From contig SLEY01000318.1 in the NCBI GenBank assembly GCA_007124535.1, forward strand, positions 1 through 5,879: a DNA stretch of 5,879 nt. Direction: 5' to 3'. This stretch comes from Planctomycetaceae bacterium. GTDB taxonomy: Bacteria > Planctomycetota > Planctomycetia > Pirellulales > Pirellulaceae. Below are positions 1-5,050 of the stretch, piece by piece. The notes below the pieces were generated by a model that was given only the letters and a program-made list of their open reading frames with translations, did no database searches and was not told where the DNA came from. Within the stretch, counting starts at the first letter, position 1. The number at the start of each line of letters is the position of its first letter. The translations under genes were made by a program, and so were the position numbers.

Positions 1-82
1 CCGGAAGGGGTAGCACGGCGAGGGGGCGGTTGGCTAGCGCAAGACGCGACGTGGGCGGGAGTTGTGAGACGTAAATGCAAGC

Positions 83-106
83 GCCGCAAGCGTTTATGCT
101 TACGGC
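83..106 (+). terminator. Hairpin with T-rich tail, possible terminator
   Basis: GCCGCAAGC (83-91) pairs with GCTTACGGC (98-106) across the 6-nt loop GTTTAT. On the plus strand one A·C mismatch interrupts the stem; on the minus strand the same pair is a G·T wobble, so nine pairs form. On the plus strand ATCTTTATTT follows the stem, which resembles an intrinsic terminator for a gene left of the window. On the minus strand it would sit about 30 nt beyond the tRNA fragment but has no T run. A repeat-associated hairpin is the alternative. Confidence 0.35.
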
Positions 107-135
107 ATCTTTATTTCCGGACATTTAGGCCCAAG

Positions 136-182
136 TATCCCCGACAGGATTCGAACCTGTAACCTTCGGCTCCGGAGGCCGA
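136..182 (-). pseudogene. 3' half of tRNA-Arg (anticodon CCG)
   Basis: Read on the minus strand, this contains a full anticodon arm (TCGGC, loop CTCCGGA, GCCGA), the 5-nt variable loop AGGTT, a perfect T arm (ACAGG, loop TTCGAAT, CCTGT) and the 3' acceptor strand CGGGGAT. The loop has T33 and anticodon CCG, so the parent decoded CGG arginine codons. No D arm or matching 5' acceptor strand (expected about ATCCCCG) occurs upstream; instead the sequence changes at the anticodon stem into a dispersed repeat. No CCA is encoded. This is a non-functional fragment, probably left when an element inserted at the anticodon arm. An intron-split tRNA is unlikely because both anticodon-stem strands are present and no 5' half is seen nearby. 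Confidence 0.8.
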
Positions 183-240
183 CGCCAAAATCTCCGAAAA
201 CCAAAGCGGGGCAACCACTTACGACGACAGCCAACCCCCG
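165..240 (-). repeat. Dispersed repeat, copy A, abutting the tRNA fragment
   Basis: This aligns with 1966-2052 in the same orientation. Over 44 nt starting at CTTCGGCTCCGG about 37 positions match, including CTCCGGAGGCCG and AAACCAAAG; the match resumes at CGACAGCCA. Copy A lacks about 14 nt of the central palindromic part present in copy C. Its right-hand end on the minus strand coincides with the anticodon arm of the tRNA-Arg fragment, so the two features overlap. Confidence 0.6.
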
Positions 241-328
241 GGGTGCTTCCCGTGGCGCCAAGGAGTTTCGCACGATTTGCTGCGATCTTCCCGAATTCGC
301 CACCCAAGTGGTTCTTACGATGGGAGGG

Positions 329-467
329 AAAACGGGGACACCCAGCTTTATCCTGACGAAGTGGCCGTTGGAGCAGGCGAATGGGCACTCTTTCGGAGTG
401 CAGCAAATCACCCAGGAAATGTATTTCCACTCGATTCGCCGGATGATTTGCTGGGTGTCCCGATTTT
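329..467 (-). other. Compact nested inverted-repeat element, possible structured RNA or MITE
   Basis: The ends are an 18-nt inverted repeat (329-346 with 450-467) matching at 16 positions, including a perfect 12-nt GGGACACCCAGC block. Inside are a 13-bp helix (401-413 with 441-453), a 7-bp helix (376-382 with 434-440), and hairpins at 385-401 (GCACTC/GAGTGC) and 415-428 (GGAAA/TTTCC). The 7-bp and 13-bp helices cross each other, and their right strands are adjacent at 440/441, the layout of an H-type pseudoknot. On the minus strand an imperfect pair in the 13-bp helix and one in the outer helix become G·T wobbles, whereas on the plus strand they are mismatches; this favours a minus-strand transcript. 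The alternative is a MITE with 18-bp terminal repeats. No protein frame here is convincing. Confidence 0.5.
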
Positions 468-503
468 GCCCGATGGTCCGCGATGCTCGGTTGGGTTCTA
501 CGG
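467..503 (+). repeat. Isolated partial unit of the 53-bp repeat
   Basis: A 25-nt exact copy of 1183-1207 (TGCCCGATGGTCC onwards) lies at 467-491, followed by a looser match through TTCTACGG at 503. It begins exactly at the end of the inverted-repeat element at 329-467 and runs into copy B of the dispersed repeat, so three repeat types meet head to tail here. Confidence 0.75.
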
Positions 504-545
504 TGAGCTTTCGGCAAGCGTGCAAAATTTTGGTTTTTTTCGCGG
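503..545 (+). repeat. Dispersed repeat, copy B, inverted relative to A and C
   Basis: Positions 503-523 are the exact reverse complement of 2018-2038 (21 nt; begins GTGAGCTTTCGG, ends AGCGTGC). Similarity continues weakly through TTTGGTTT and then diverges into GC-rich sequence. This is a partial copy carrying only the central part of the element. Confidence 0.75.
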
Positions 546-627
546 CCGCGTTTGGCCGGCCGTGGCACGCATGAGGTGGGGATGGCGGCGGTGTGCGGTG
601 CGGGAGGTTCGAGGCGGGCCGTGGCAC
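540..627 (+). repeat. Diverged direct repeat, first copy
   Basis: Aligns with 874-960 at roughly four positions in five. Shared blocks include TCGCGGC, TGGGGAT, CGGTGTGCGG and GCCGTGGCA. Function unknown; it appears to be one member of a GC-rich dispersed family. Confidence 0.55.
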
Positions 628-730
628 GGCACCCGGGTACCCAGGGGGCCGCGGAGGAAGTCGGCGGCGCTGCGGGGCTTGGATGGGATGGCGTCGGTTT
701 TTTTGCCCCGAGGGGGCTGCAACAAATCAG

Positions 731-776
731 CCCAGGGCAGAGCGGAGCGGCGAGAGCCGCGAAGCGCCGCCCTGGG
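731..776 (+). repeat. GC-rich stem-loop element
   Basis: CCCAGGGC (731-738) pairs perfectly with GCCCTGGG (769-776). An inner hairpin, GCGGC-GAGA-GCCGC (747-760), has a GNRA-type loop. An 18-nt arm follows on the right before a second small hairpin at 800-812. The arrangement resembles a repetitive extragenic palindromic element. No RAYT-type transposase is visible in the window. Confidence 0.55.
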
Positions 777-799
777 GAAGATATTGTTTTCAATCGGTT

Positions 800-812
800 G
801 CCCTGAAAGGGC
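800..812 (+). repeat. Small hairpin GCCCT-GAA-AGGGC
   Basis: A perfect 5-bp stem with a 3-nt loop, 23 nt after the larger stem-loop at 731-776 and probably part of the same element. There is no T run on either side, so it is not an intrinsic terminator. Confidence 0.45.
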
Positions 813-873
813 AAAACAACGCCCGAAATCTCTTCGGAGGGTTTTCTGCTTTAGAGCCTCATCAGTTGTTTTA

Positions 874-960
874 TCGCGGCGGCGCATGGTCGGCCGCCTT
901 CCCTGTGAGTTGGGGATCGCGACGGTGTGCGGGGCTGGCGGTTTCTGAGGGCCGTGGCAG
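874..960 (+). repeat. Diverged direct repeat, second copy
   Basis: Counterpart of 540-627, in the same orientation. The two copies bracket the stem-loop element at 731-812, so the intervening piece may have been inserted between them, or the whole block may be a duplicated composite. Confidence 0.55.
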
Positions 961-995
961 GTCGCGGGGCTGCCCATGAAGTGAAGAGCGAAGAG

Positions 996-1026
996 TCATT
1001 GGTCATTGGTCATTGGTCATTGGTCA
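996..1026 (+). repeat. Tandem 7-nt repeat TCATTGG
   Basis: Four perfect copies of TCATTGG (996-1023) plus TCA. Translated frames give the artefactual pattern VIGHWSLV. Perfect copies point to recent slippage expansion. Confidence 0.95.
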
Positions 1027-1033
1027 GGAACCA

Positions 1034-1091
1034 CCGACCTACCGACCTACCACCTACCACCTACCGACCGATCCACCGGCCACCGGCCACC
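1034..1091 (+). repeat. C/A-rich low-complexity tandem tract
   Basis: Alternating units of CCGACCTA and CCACCTA (1034-1070) are followed by CCACCGG units (about 1073-1091). Strongly C-biased on the plus strand. No gene or regulatory role can be assigned. Confidence 0.85.
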
Positions 1092-1182
1092 TCTCTTCTC
1101 CGATCCCCGAGTGCCATGTCGGTCCGGGCCCGGGTTCGGTGAGGCGAAAAGGGAAGAAAAATCGCGTGGTCGAGCCGGGGTG

Positions 1183-1400
1183 TGCCCGATGGTCCGCGAT
1201 GCTCGGTGGCTTTCTACGGCGGCGGACCGATGGTGGCCTCGAAGGTCCGCGGTGCTCGGTGGGTTTTCACGGCGGCGGACCGATGGTGGCCTCGATGGTC
1301 CGCGATGCTCGGTGGTTTCTACGGCGACGAGCCGATGATGGCCGAGATGGTTGGTTCGCGAAGGTCGGTCGGGTTCCTTGGCGGCGCCGGCGGGGCGCAG
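1183..1400 (+). repeat. 53-bp minisatellite, about four units
   Basis: Units begin with GGTCCGC at 1191, 1244 and 1297, with a degenerate fourth from 1349 (spacings 53, 53, 52). Units 1 and 2 agree at about 48 of 53 positions; unit 3 is more diverged and unit 4 retains only parts. There is no constant-repeat/unique-spacer pattern, so it is not CRISPR. Units differ by indels not divisible by three, so a repeat protein is unlikely. Confidence 0.9.
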
Positions 1401-1551
1401 CATCAAGCGATACGCCGACCCGACGAGGGTCGATGATCGCCGGGCGGAACGCGCAATACGGCATGATGGGCCGGGATGCCGCGCAGATGCAGCCGACCGC
1501 GGTTAGCGCAGCCGCCAGCGGCGGCCGCGCGCTTTCGCGAGGGGCGTCAAG

Positions 1552-1576
1552 CCCGGTTCCTGGAAAGGAACCCGGG
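1552..1576 (-). terminator. Hairpin downstream of toxin-antitoxin remnant
   Basis: CCCGGTTCCT (1552-1561) pairs with AGGAA-C-CCGGG (1566-1576), leaving one bulged C and a 4-nt loop. It starts about 10 nt after the stop of the toxin remnant on the minus strand. No T tract follows, so it is at best a weak transcript-end or stabilising hairpin. Confidence 0.35.
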
Positions 1577-1585
1577 TGATCTGGC

Positions 1586-1660
1586 TCAACCCGTCAGCGT
1601 CTTGCGAACGTCCTTGAGCAGCAGCATCAGGTGGAACTCGTCCAGCGGCGCGTCACGCAT
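1586..1660 (-). pseudogene. 24-codon remnant of a GNAT-type toxin
   Basis: The frame reads MRDAPLDEFHLMLLL, then KDVRKTLTG and stop. It starts at an ATG overlapping the end of the antitoxin gene by 8 nt (ATGCGTGA), the usual arrangement for an antitoxin-toxin pair. The segment from PLDEF onward resembles the last strand of TacT-like GNAT toxins, which commonly end with a hydrophobic PL-x-LxLLLK-like stretch and are normally about 160-175 aa. If so, nearly the whole acetyltransferase domain, including the acetyl-CoA loop, has been deleted in frame with the start codon. The assignment rests on a short segment and on context, so it is moderate. Whether the small peptide is made is unknown. Confidence 0.45.
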
Positions 1661-1916
1661 CGAACACTCCCCGCTCGGTCAACAGTTTCCGCAACGCGGG
1701 AACATCCTTGGGGGGAGCGTCCAGGGCCTCGCAGAATTCGCGCCATTTCTTGTCCGGCAAGCGGAACTGGCGTTGCTCTGCGAGGATCAACTGCGCTTCG
1801 GCATACGCCCGACTGGTGGAGTGGTTGAAGGTGCCGGAGCAAGCCGACCTGAGCCGGGCCTTGGTCGCCTGGCTGCGACGTTCACTGCTGGCGGGGTGGA
1901 TGCCCGGTGTCGACAT
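1653..1916 (-). CDS. DUF1778 (TacA-like) antitoxin, N-terminus divergent
   Basis: The 87-aa product would be the antitoxin of a type II module, neutralising a GNAT toxin that acetylates aminoacyl-tRNA and autorepressing its operon through an N-terminal ribbon-helix-helix. The C-terminal half (residues about 37-87, SRAYAEAQLILAEQRQF, FRLPDKKWREFCEALDAPP, LRKLLTERGVF) matches the DUF1778 pattern of a long helix followed by the toxin-wrapping tail. The N-terminal 36 residues are poor: they lack a clear beta strand and helix for DNA binding and may be frameshift-scarred, so repression may be lost. ATG at 1916 was chosen because MST starts are typical. A GTG at 1940, directly preceded by GGAG, would add eight residues. 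The Shine-Dalgarno-like GGAGG is too far from the ATG to decide the matter. The partner toxin is reduced to a remnant. Confidence 0.7.
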   Translation of the reverse strand: MSTPGIHPASSERRSQATKARLRSACSGTFNHSTSRAYAEAQLILAEQRQFRLPDKKWREFCEALDAPPKDVPALRKLLTERGVFDA

Positions 1917-1965
1917 TCCGGAAATCGAAAACTTACCCACCTCCTTCGGTCACGTCTGTCGTCGC

Positions 1966-2060
1966 GGCGGCTTCAGCTCCGGAGGCCGCAGCCAAGATTT
2001 CCCTAAACCAAAGGTGAGCACGCTTGCCGAAAGCTCACAAGCGGCGACAGCCACCAAATC
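1966..2060 (-). repeat. Dispersed repeat, copy C (most complete)
   Basis: On the minus strand it runs from about GGCTGTCGCCGC through a central 21-nt block identical (inverted) to 503-523, then TTTGGTTT, and ends in a hairpin, GGCTGCGGC-CTCCGGA-GCTGAAGCC, with one mismatch and one wobble. The hairpin loop CTCCGGA is identical to the anticodon loop of the tRNA-Arg fragment at 171-177. It lies in the 187-nt gap between glgA and the antitoxin gene and may mark the end of the glgA transcript. Confidence 0.7.
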
Positions 2061-2103
2061 GGGAAGAGCATTTGCAAACCAGGACGCGATCGCACAGCAC
2101 GAC

Positions 2104-3750
2104 CTAGGATGTCGGCGATCCCGCACGCTGCGCCCGCCGTTCCAAGGCCTCCGCATACAACGATTCGTAGCCGGGGAGTGCCTTCTCCCACGTGAATCGC
2201 TGGTTGAACGCGCGGCGTTGCATCTGGAGGAACGCGTCCGGATCATTCTCTTTGAGGTCCTTGGCCGTCCAGACACCATCGACGACACTCTGCAGCACGG
2301 CCTCACGGGTCGTCCCGTCACAGACGAATCCGGTCGCCCGGGACTGGCGGTAGTCAACGACCGTGTCACGCAGGCCGCCCGTGCCGCGCACCAGGGGTGG
2401 GGTGGCCAGTTCCATCGACTGCAGTTGGGTGATGCCGCACGGTTCGAACAGACTGGGCATCAAGAATAGATCGCTCGCCAGCCAGGTTTGTCGTGCGCGT
2501 TCCCGGTCAAAGGCCACGGTCGCGACGTAGTTGCCGCGGCGGCCGGCGTAGAGGACGTCTCCATATTCCATTCGCCCCGCAAATCGGGCTAACCCGATAT
2601 TCGCCATGAACGACTCGTACGCCGGGTCGCCGGTGGCGAGCACGGCCACGTTCACTCCGGGGATGTCGAGTATGTGCTCGAGCACGCTCTTATCGCGGAG
2701 TTTTTCGGCAAGCAGTTGGAACTTTTGTGTCACACACCGGCCGACGAATCCGACCAGCAGGCCGTGCGGTTGTTTGAAGTAGGCTGCGAACCGTTTTCGC
2801 ATTTCGGCCTTTTTCTGGAGCATCGCCTGGAAATCGGCTTCGGTCGGCTGGGCGTTTTCGTATTGGATGCCGTTGAGGATACCGAAAAGCCGGCCTTGGT
2901 CACGCAGTGTCTTGGCCGTCCCTTCCAGCCCCTTGCCGCCTTCGAAAAATCGCCAAGGCGCCTCGGGTTCCAGCATTTCCCGCATGTAGTTCGGGCTGAC
3001 CGTATTCGTGACGTCGGCGATTTCCATTGCCAGTCGCAACGGGTTGACATTGTCCCAGCGGGGATGAGGATCCGTAAAGGGGCCGGACGTGCGCGGATCG
3101 TTCGCGAGGGCCTCCATGTCCCAGCCCGCGATTTGGCGACGCGGCATGTTGCCCTGATAGCCGATGTTGTGAATCGTCAGCACGGTTGCGGGCCCGCGCG
3201 GGGTGTCAAGCTGTCCCTTAAGCTTCATCCAACCCAGCAGGTAGCCCATCGTCCAGTCATTGACATGCACAATGTCCGGCGCGTGGCGTTCGATAAGCGG
3301 CAGCACCGCCTTGGCGAAGAACGAGAACCGGAGCGCGTCGTCCTGGAACGGCACGCCCCGGCTATCCACGTACGGTTTGCCATAGCGGGGGTCGATTCTG
3401 GTCCCGAAATAGGTGTCATTGACAACGAAATCGACGGGGACATCGCCGAGTTTGCCGGACTTGTACGCCACGGTCCGTGCCTGTTGATCGCCCAGGCGCG
3501 GATCGCCGGCCACTTGGAAGTCCACCGGATCCCCCGTGGGATTGTCCGGAGCGGGGGCGATGTGTTTTGCGTCGATGCTCGAGTATCCCGGCGTCACGAC
3601 ACGGACATCGTATCCGGCGTTTTTGAGTGCGACGGGCATCTCGCCGACGACGTCACCGACGCCGCCCACCATGGAAAAAGGCTTGCATTCCGCGCCGATG
3701 TAGAGAATTTTGGGCGATCGTGCGCTGCGAAACGAGCTTTCTGCAGCCAT
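2104..3750 (-). CDS. glgA: Glycogen/starch synthase, GT5 family (ADP-glucose type)
   Basis: The 548-aa product should transfer glucose from ADP-glucose to the non-reducing end of an alpha-1,4-glucan in the cytoplasm. Numbered from the chosen start, the N-terminal catalytic domain holds MVGGVGDVVGEM (27-38), HVNDW (162-166), TIHNIGYQG (192-200) and NTVSPNY (249-255). The C-terminal GT-B half holds GRCVTQK with Arg338 and Lys343, FEPCGITQ with Glu436, and TGGLRDTV (457-464). These order as in GT5. It is longer than the usual ~480 aa and odd at several sites: Met27 replaces the Lys of K-x-G-G, and HVND replaces the common HAHD. The upstream ATG at 3786 adds 12 residues but lacks a ribosome site; ATG at 3750 follows AAAGGAAA. 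No other glycogen gene is near; it sits between two decayed toxin-antitoxin pairs and may be co-transcribed with the upstream one. The fold is certain; catalytic activity is less so. Confidence 0.88.
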   Translation of the reverse strand: MAAESSFRSARSPKILYIGAECKPFSMVGGVGDVVGEMPVALKNAGYDVRVVTPGYSSIDAKHIAPAPDNPTGDPVDFQVAGDPRLGDQQARTVAYKSGKLGDVPVDFVVNDTYFGTRIDPRYGKPYVDSRGVPFQDDALRFSFFAKAVLPLIERHAPDIVHVNDWTMGYLLGWMKLKGQLDTPRGPATVLTIHNIGYQGNMPRRQIAGWDMEALANDPRTSGPFTDPHPRWDNVNPLRLAMEIADVTNTVSPNYMREMLEPEAPWRFFEGGKGLEGTAKTLRDQGRLFGILNGIQYENAQPTEADFQAMLQKKAEMRKRFAAYFKQPHGLLVGFVGRCVTQKFQLLAEKLRDKSVLEHILDIPGVNVAVLATGDPAYESFMANIGLARFAGRMEYGDVLYAGRRGNYVATVAFDRERARQTWLASDLFLMPSLFEPCGITQLQSMELATPPLVRGTGGLRDTVVDYRQSRATGFVCDGTTREAVLQSVVDGVWTAKDLKENDPDAFLQMQRRAFNQRFTWEKALPGYESLYAEALERRAQRAGSPTS

Positions 3751-3773
3751 GCCATTTCCTTTCTTGGTCAATA

Positions 3774-3950
3774 TCATGAAGCGCAAGTGACCAGTACCCG
3801 ATGGCTGCGAACGGCGAACGCCAGTTGCTCTGAATCATTGGCGCCCGAAAGCCCCGCCTCGAGGGTCGTCGTGACGTCGATGCCGCGCCGACGCAATCCC
3901 GACGCAATGGCGGGATCCAGGTGCTCATCGAGATGGTACCGGATCTCCAA
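3774..3950 (-). pseudogene. Truncated DUF5615 PIN-like toxin
   Basis: The frame begins MEIRYHLDEHLDP (TTG start at 3950), continues with IASGLRRRGIDVTTTLEAGL and EQLAFAVRSHRVLVT, and stops after CAS: 58 aa. This is the N-terminal half of DUF5615, a PIN/Mut7-C-like putative nuclease toxin normally about 110-120 aa. The first acidic residues (D8, E9) are present; the conserved segment usually starting near VLVTxDxDF and the rest of the core are missing. The TTG is preceded by GAAGGG at ribosome-site distance, and the frame overlaps the DUF433 gene by 26 nt, as expected for an antitoxin-toxin operon. The truncated frame ends 23 nt before glgA, so a deletion or rearrangement joined the toxin to the glgA leader. 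The peptide is unlikely to be an active nuclease. Confidence 0.75.
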
Positions 3951-4257
3951 AGCTCGTGCCCTTCAGTCGGTCGAGCAGGCCAGGACCATTTTCCTGTCTC
4001 AACCGCGAGATCAGGGCGTCGTCGTCCCGGATTTGTCGATCGATCTCCTCCCGATGATCGTGATAGTATGCCAGCGCGGCATGCACGTCGGCCAAGGAGA
4101 GTTGCGGGAAGCGATCGACAATCTCGTCCGGCGACAGGCCACCTTCCGTCCAGAGGGCGATGTCCTGGACACGAATGCGATGTCCGGTGATGCGCGGCCT
4201 GCCTCCGCATACCCCCGGCGTCACCTCGATGTGTGTTTTTTCGATGGCTGTTGACAT
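3925..4257 (-). CDS. DUF433 antitoxin
   Basis: The 110-aa protein matches DUF433 along its length: HIEVTPGVCGGRPRITG (9-25) and RIRVQDIALW (27-36) form the first conserved block, and LSPDEIVDRFPQLSLADVHA (41-60) with ALAYYHDHREEID (61-73) form the helical, DNA-binding-like part. The tail (about 80-110) is probably the partner-binding extension. DUF433 proteins are commonly encoded just before DUF5615 PIN-like toxins and are taken to be their antitoxins; that neighbour is here but truncated. AGGA lies 7 nt before the ATG. A TATATT at 4337-4342 (minus strand) could be a -10 box, but no good -35 is seen. Codon use and length look intact, so the antitoxin may persist as a stand-alone regulator or as protection against related toxins elsewhere. 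Confidence 0.88.
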   Translation of the reverse strand: MSTAIEKTHIEVTPGVCGGRPRITGHRIRVQDIALWTEGGLSPDEIVDRFPQLSLADVHAALAYYHDHREEIDRQIRDDDALISRLRQENGPGLLDRLKGTSFGDPVPSR

Positions 4258-4438
4258 CCACGTATCCTAGCAGAATCGGCACGGCGGACCAGGGGGAACC
4301 GGAGAAGAACCTGGAAACCCGCGACTGGGGAATGGGAATATAGCATGATATTACCACGAAACGACTGCGGTGGAGTTCGACATGTTCTTATTCGCGCTCC
4401 CTTGGATTCGCGCGGATTTTCTTGCGTTTTCGGGTGAT
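4258..4438. other. Leader/intergenic region upstream of DUF433
   Basis: No gene is seen. It should contain the promoter for the DUF433-toxin-glgA unit; the only hint is an AT-rich patch at 4336-4354 with a TATATT box on the minus strand. Confidence 0.35.
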
Positions 4439-4566
4439 TATACCGCCCGCGGTCAGGTTTGTCCGGTTCGGTCTCGAATCGTAGAACGGAATTCATTCCG
4501 TTTCCCGCAGCGCGAACGGAATGAATTCCGTTCTACGATGAGACAGTTCTGACCGCGGGCGGTATA
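4439..4566. repeat. 128-bp nested palindrome, possible MITE or terminator
   Basis: Outer arms TATACCGCCCGCGGTCAG (4439-4456) and its exact complement (4549-4566) enclose a second pair of perfect 25-nt arms (4478-4502 with 4515-4539) around a 12-nt loop, with short GTCTC/GAGAC pairing between them. Each inner arm is itself a small palindrome, AACGGAAT-TC-ATTCCGTT. The element begins 17 nt past the receiver gene stop, so it could end that transcript, although no T run follows. The TA at both outer ends would fit a TA-targeting MITE; this is inference, as no target duplication can be proven from one copy. Confidence 0.85.
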
Positions 4567-4583
4567 TGTCCGACCGGGTCCGA

Positions 4584-5033
4584 TCACTCGGTCCACGGCA
4601 GAATCAGGTCGTGGTGCCAGTGGTGTTTCAAATCCAACACGACCTGCAGGAATTTGTCGAAATTCACCGGTTTGCGAATGAAGTGTTCGACTTCGTACGA
4701 TTCGATCTGGCGGCGGATCTTCTCGTCATCCGCGGCCGTGAGGATCACGATTGCGATGTCCTTCAATTCGGGCCGCGATTTGATCTGCGCCAGCACCTCC
4801 ATGCCATCCATTTTAGGGAGGAGCAGATCCAACAGGATCAAATCGGGCCGCGGGGCCAAAGCGAATCGGCCCTGCTGTTGCAAAAACTCCATGGCTTCCT
4901 GGCCGTCCAGGATCAAGGTCAGGCGGTGCTGCAGGCTGCCTTTTTTCAGGGCGTTGATCGTCAACCGGGCATCCAGCAAACTGTCCTCGACCAGCAGGAT
5001 TTCCATAGGCCGACCGATGGTGCGCGTGCTCAT
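4584..5033 (-). CDS. Single-domain response regulator (CheY/Rcp1-like receiver)
   Basis: The 149-aa protein is a lone receiver domain that would be phosphorylated by a histidine kinase or phosphorelay and signal by protein contact, since no output domain follows. Key residues are present: the acidic pair Glu16-Asp17 (ILLVEDS), phospho-acceptor Asp69 (DLILLDLLLP), Thr99 (VILTAAD) and Lys121 (FIRKPVNF). The K-P-V-N-F-D-K-F ending and the long loop 52-63 are typical of the Rcp1 class often paired with phytochrome-like or hybrid kinases. ATG at 5033 is preceded by GAGGA at 9 nt; the internal Met10 has no ribosome site. It lies 17 nt after the UspA-like gene on the same strand, so the two are probably one operon. 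No kinase is in the window, so the partner is unknown. Confidence 0.93.
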   Translation of the reverse strand: MSTRTIGRPMEILLVEDSLLDARLTINALKKGSLQHRLTLILDGQEAMEFLQQQGRFALAPRPDLILLDLLLPKMDGMEVLAQIKSRPELKDIAIVILTAADDEKIRRQIESYEVEHFIRKPVNFDKFLQVVLDLKHHWHHDLILPWTE

Positions 5034-5050
5034 GGTAGTCGTTCCTCAGT

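Larger units (their letters stand above)
1..1585. other. Gene-free, repeat-rich region
   Basis: About 1.6 kb carries no protein gene I can support. Open frames exist on both strands but overlap one another, run through tandem repeats and hairpins, are rich in Arg/Pro/Gly, and resemble no protein family. The content is a mosaic of short repeat elements listed separately. The stretches 813-870, 1092-1182 and 1401-1550 hold nothing I can recognise. The region looks like a landing or decay zone for small non-autonomous elements; no transposase or integrase gene is visible. Confidence 0.7.

Noticed and set aside
696..717. Intrinsic terminator at the GCCCC-GAG-GGGGC hairpin
   Set aside because: On the plus strand the T run precedes the stem, and on the minus strand the stem is followed by A residues, so neither orientation fits.
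1183..1400. CRISPR-like array
   Set aside because: Whole 53-bp units repeat without unique spacers, there are only about four of them, and no cas gene is visible.
100..1579. Several overlapping 60-230 aa frames on both strands
   Set aside because: They run through tandem repeats and hairpins, are Arg/Pro-rich, and show no domain; the shared peptide bits come from repeated DNA, not from genes.
165..2060. attL/attR pair of one 1.8-kb integrated island
   Set aside because: Similarity between the two direct copies extends about 80 nt on the same side of the core, so they are two copies of one repeat rather than recombined att halves; no integrase is present.
3751..3786. Upstream ATG for glgA (12 extra residues)
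   Set aside because: No ribosome site precedes it and it overlaps the truncated toxin; ATG at 3750 has AAAGGAAA at good spacing.
2674..4254. 526-aa plus-strand open frame
   Set aside because: Antisense shadow of glgA and the DUF433/DUF5615 genes; its composition reflects the codon structure of the opposite strand and it resembles no family.
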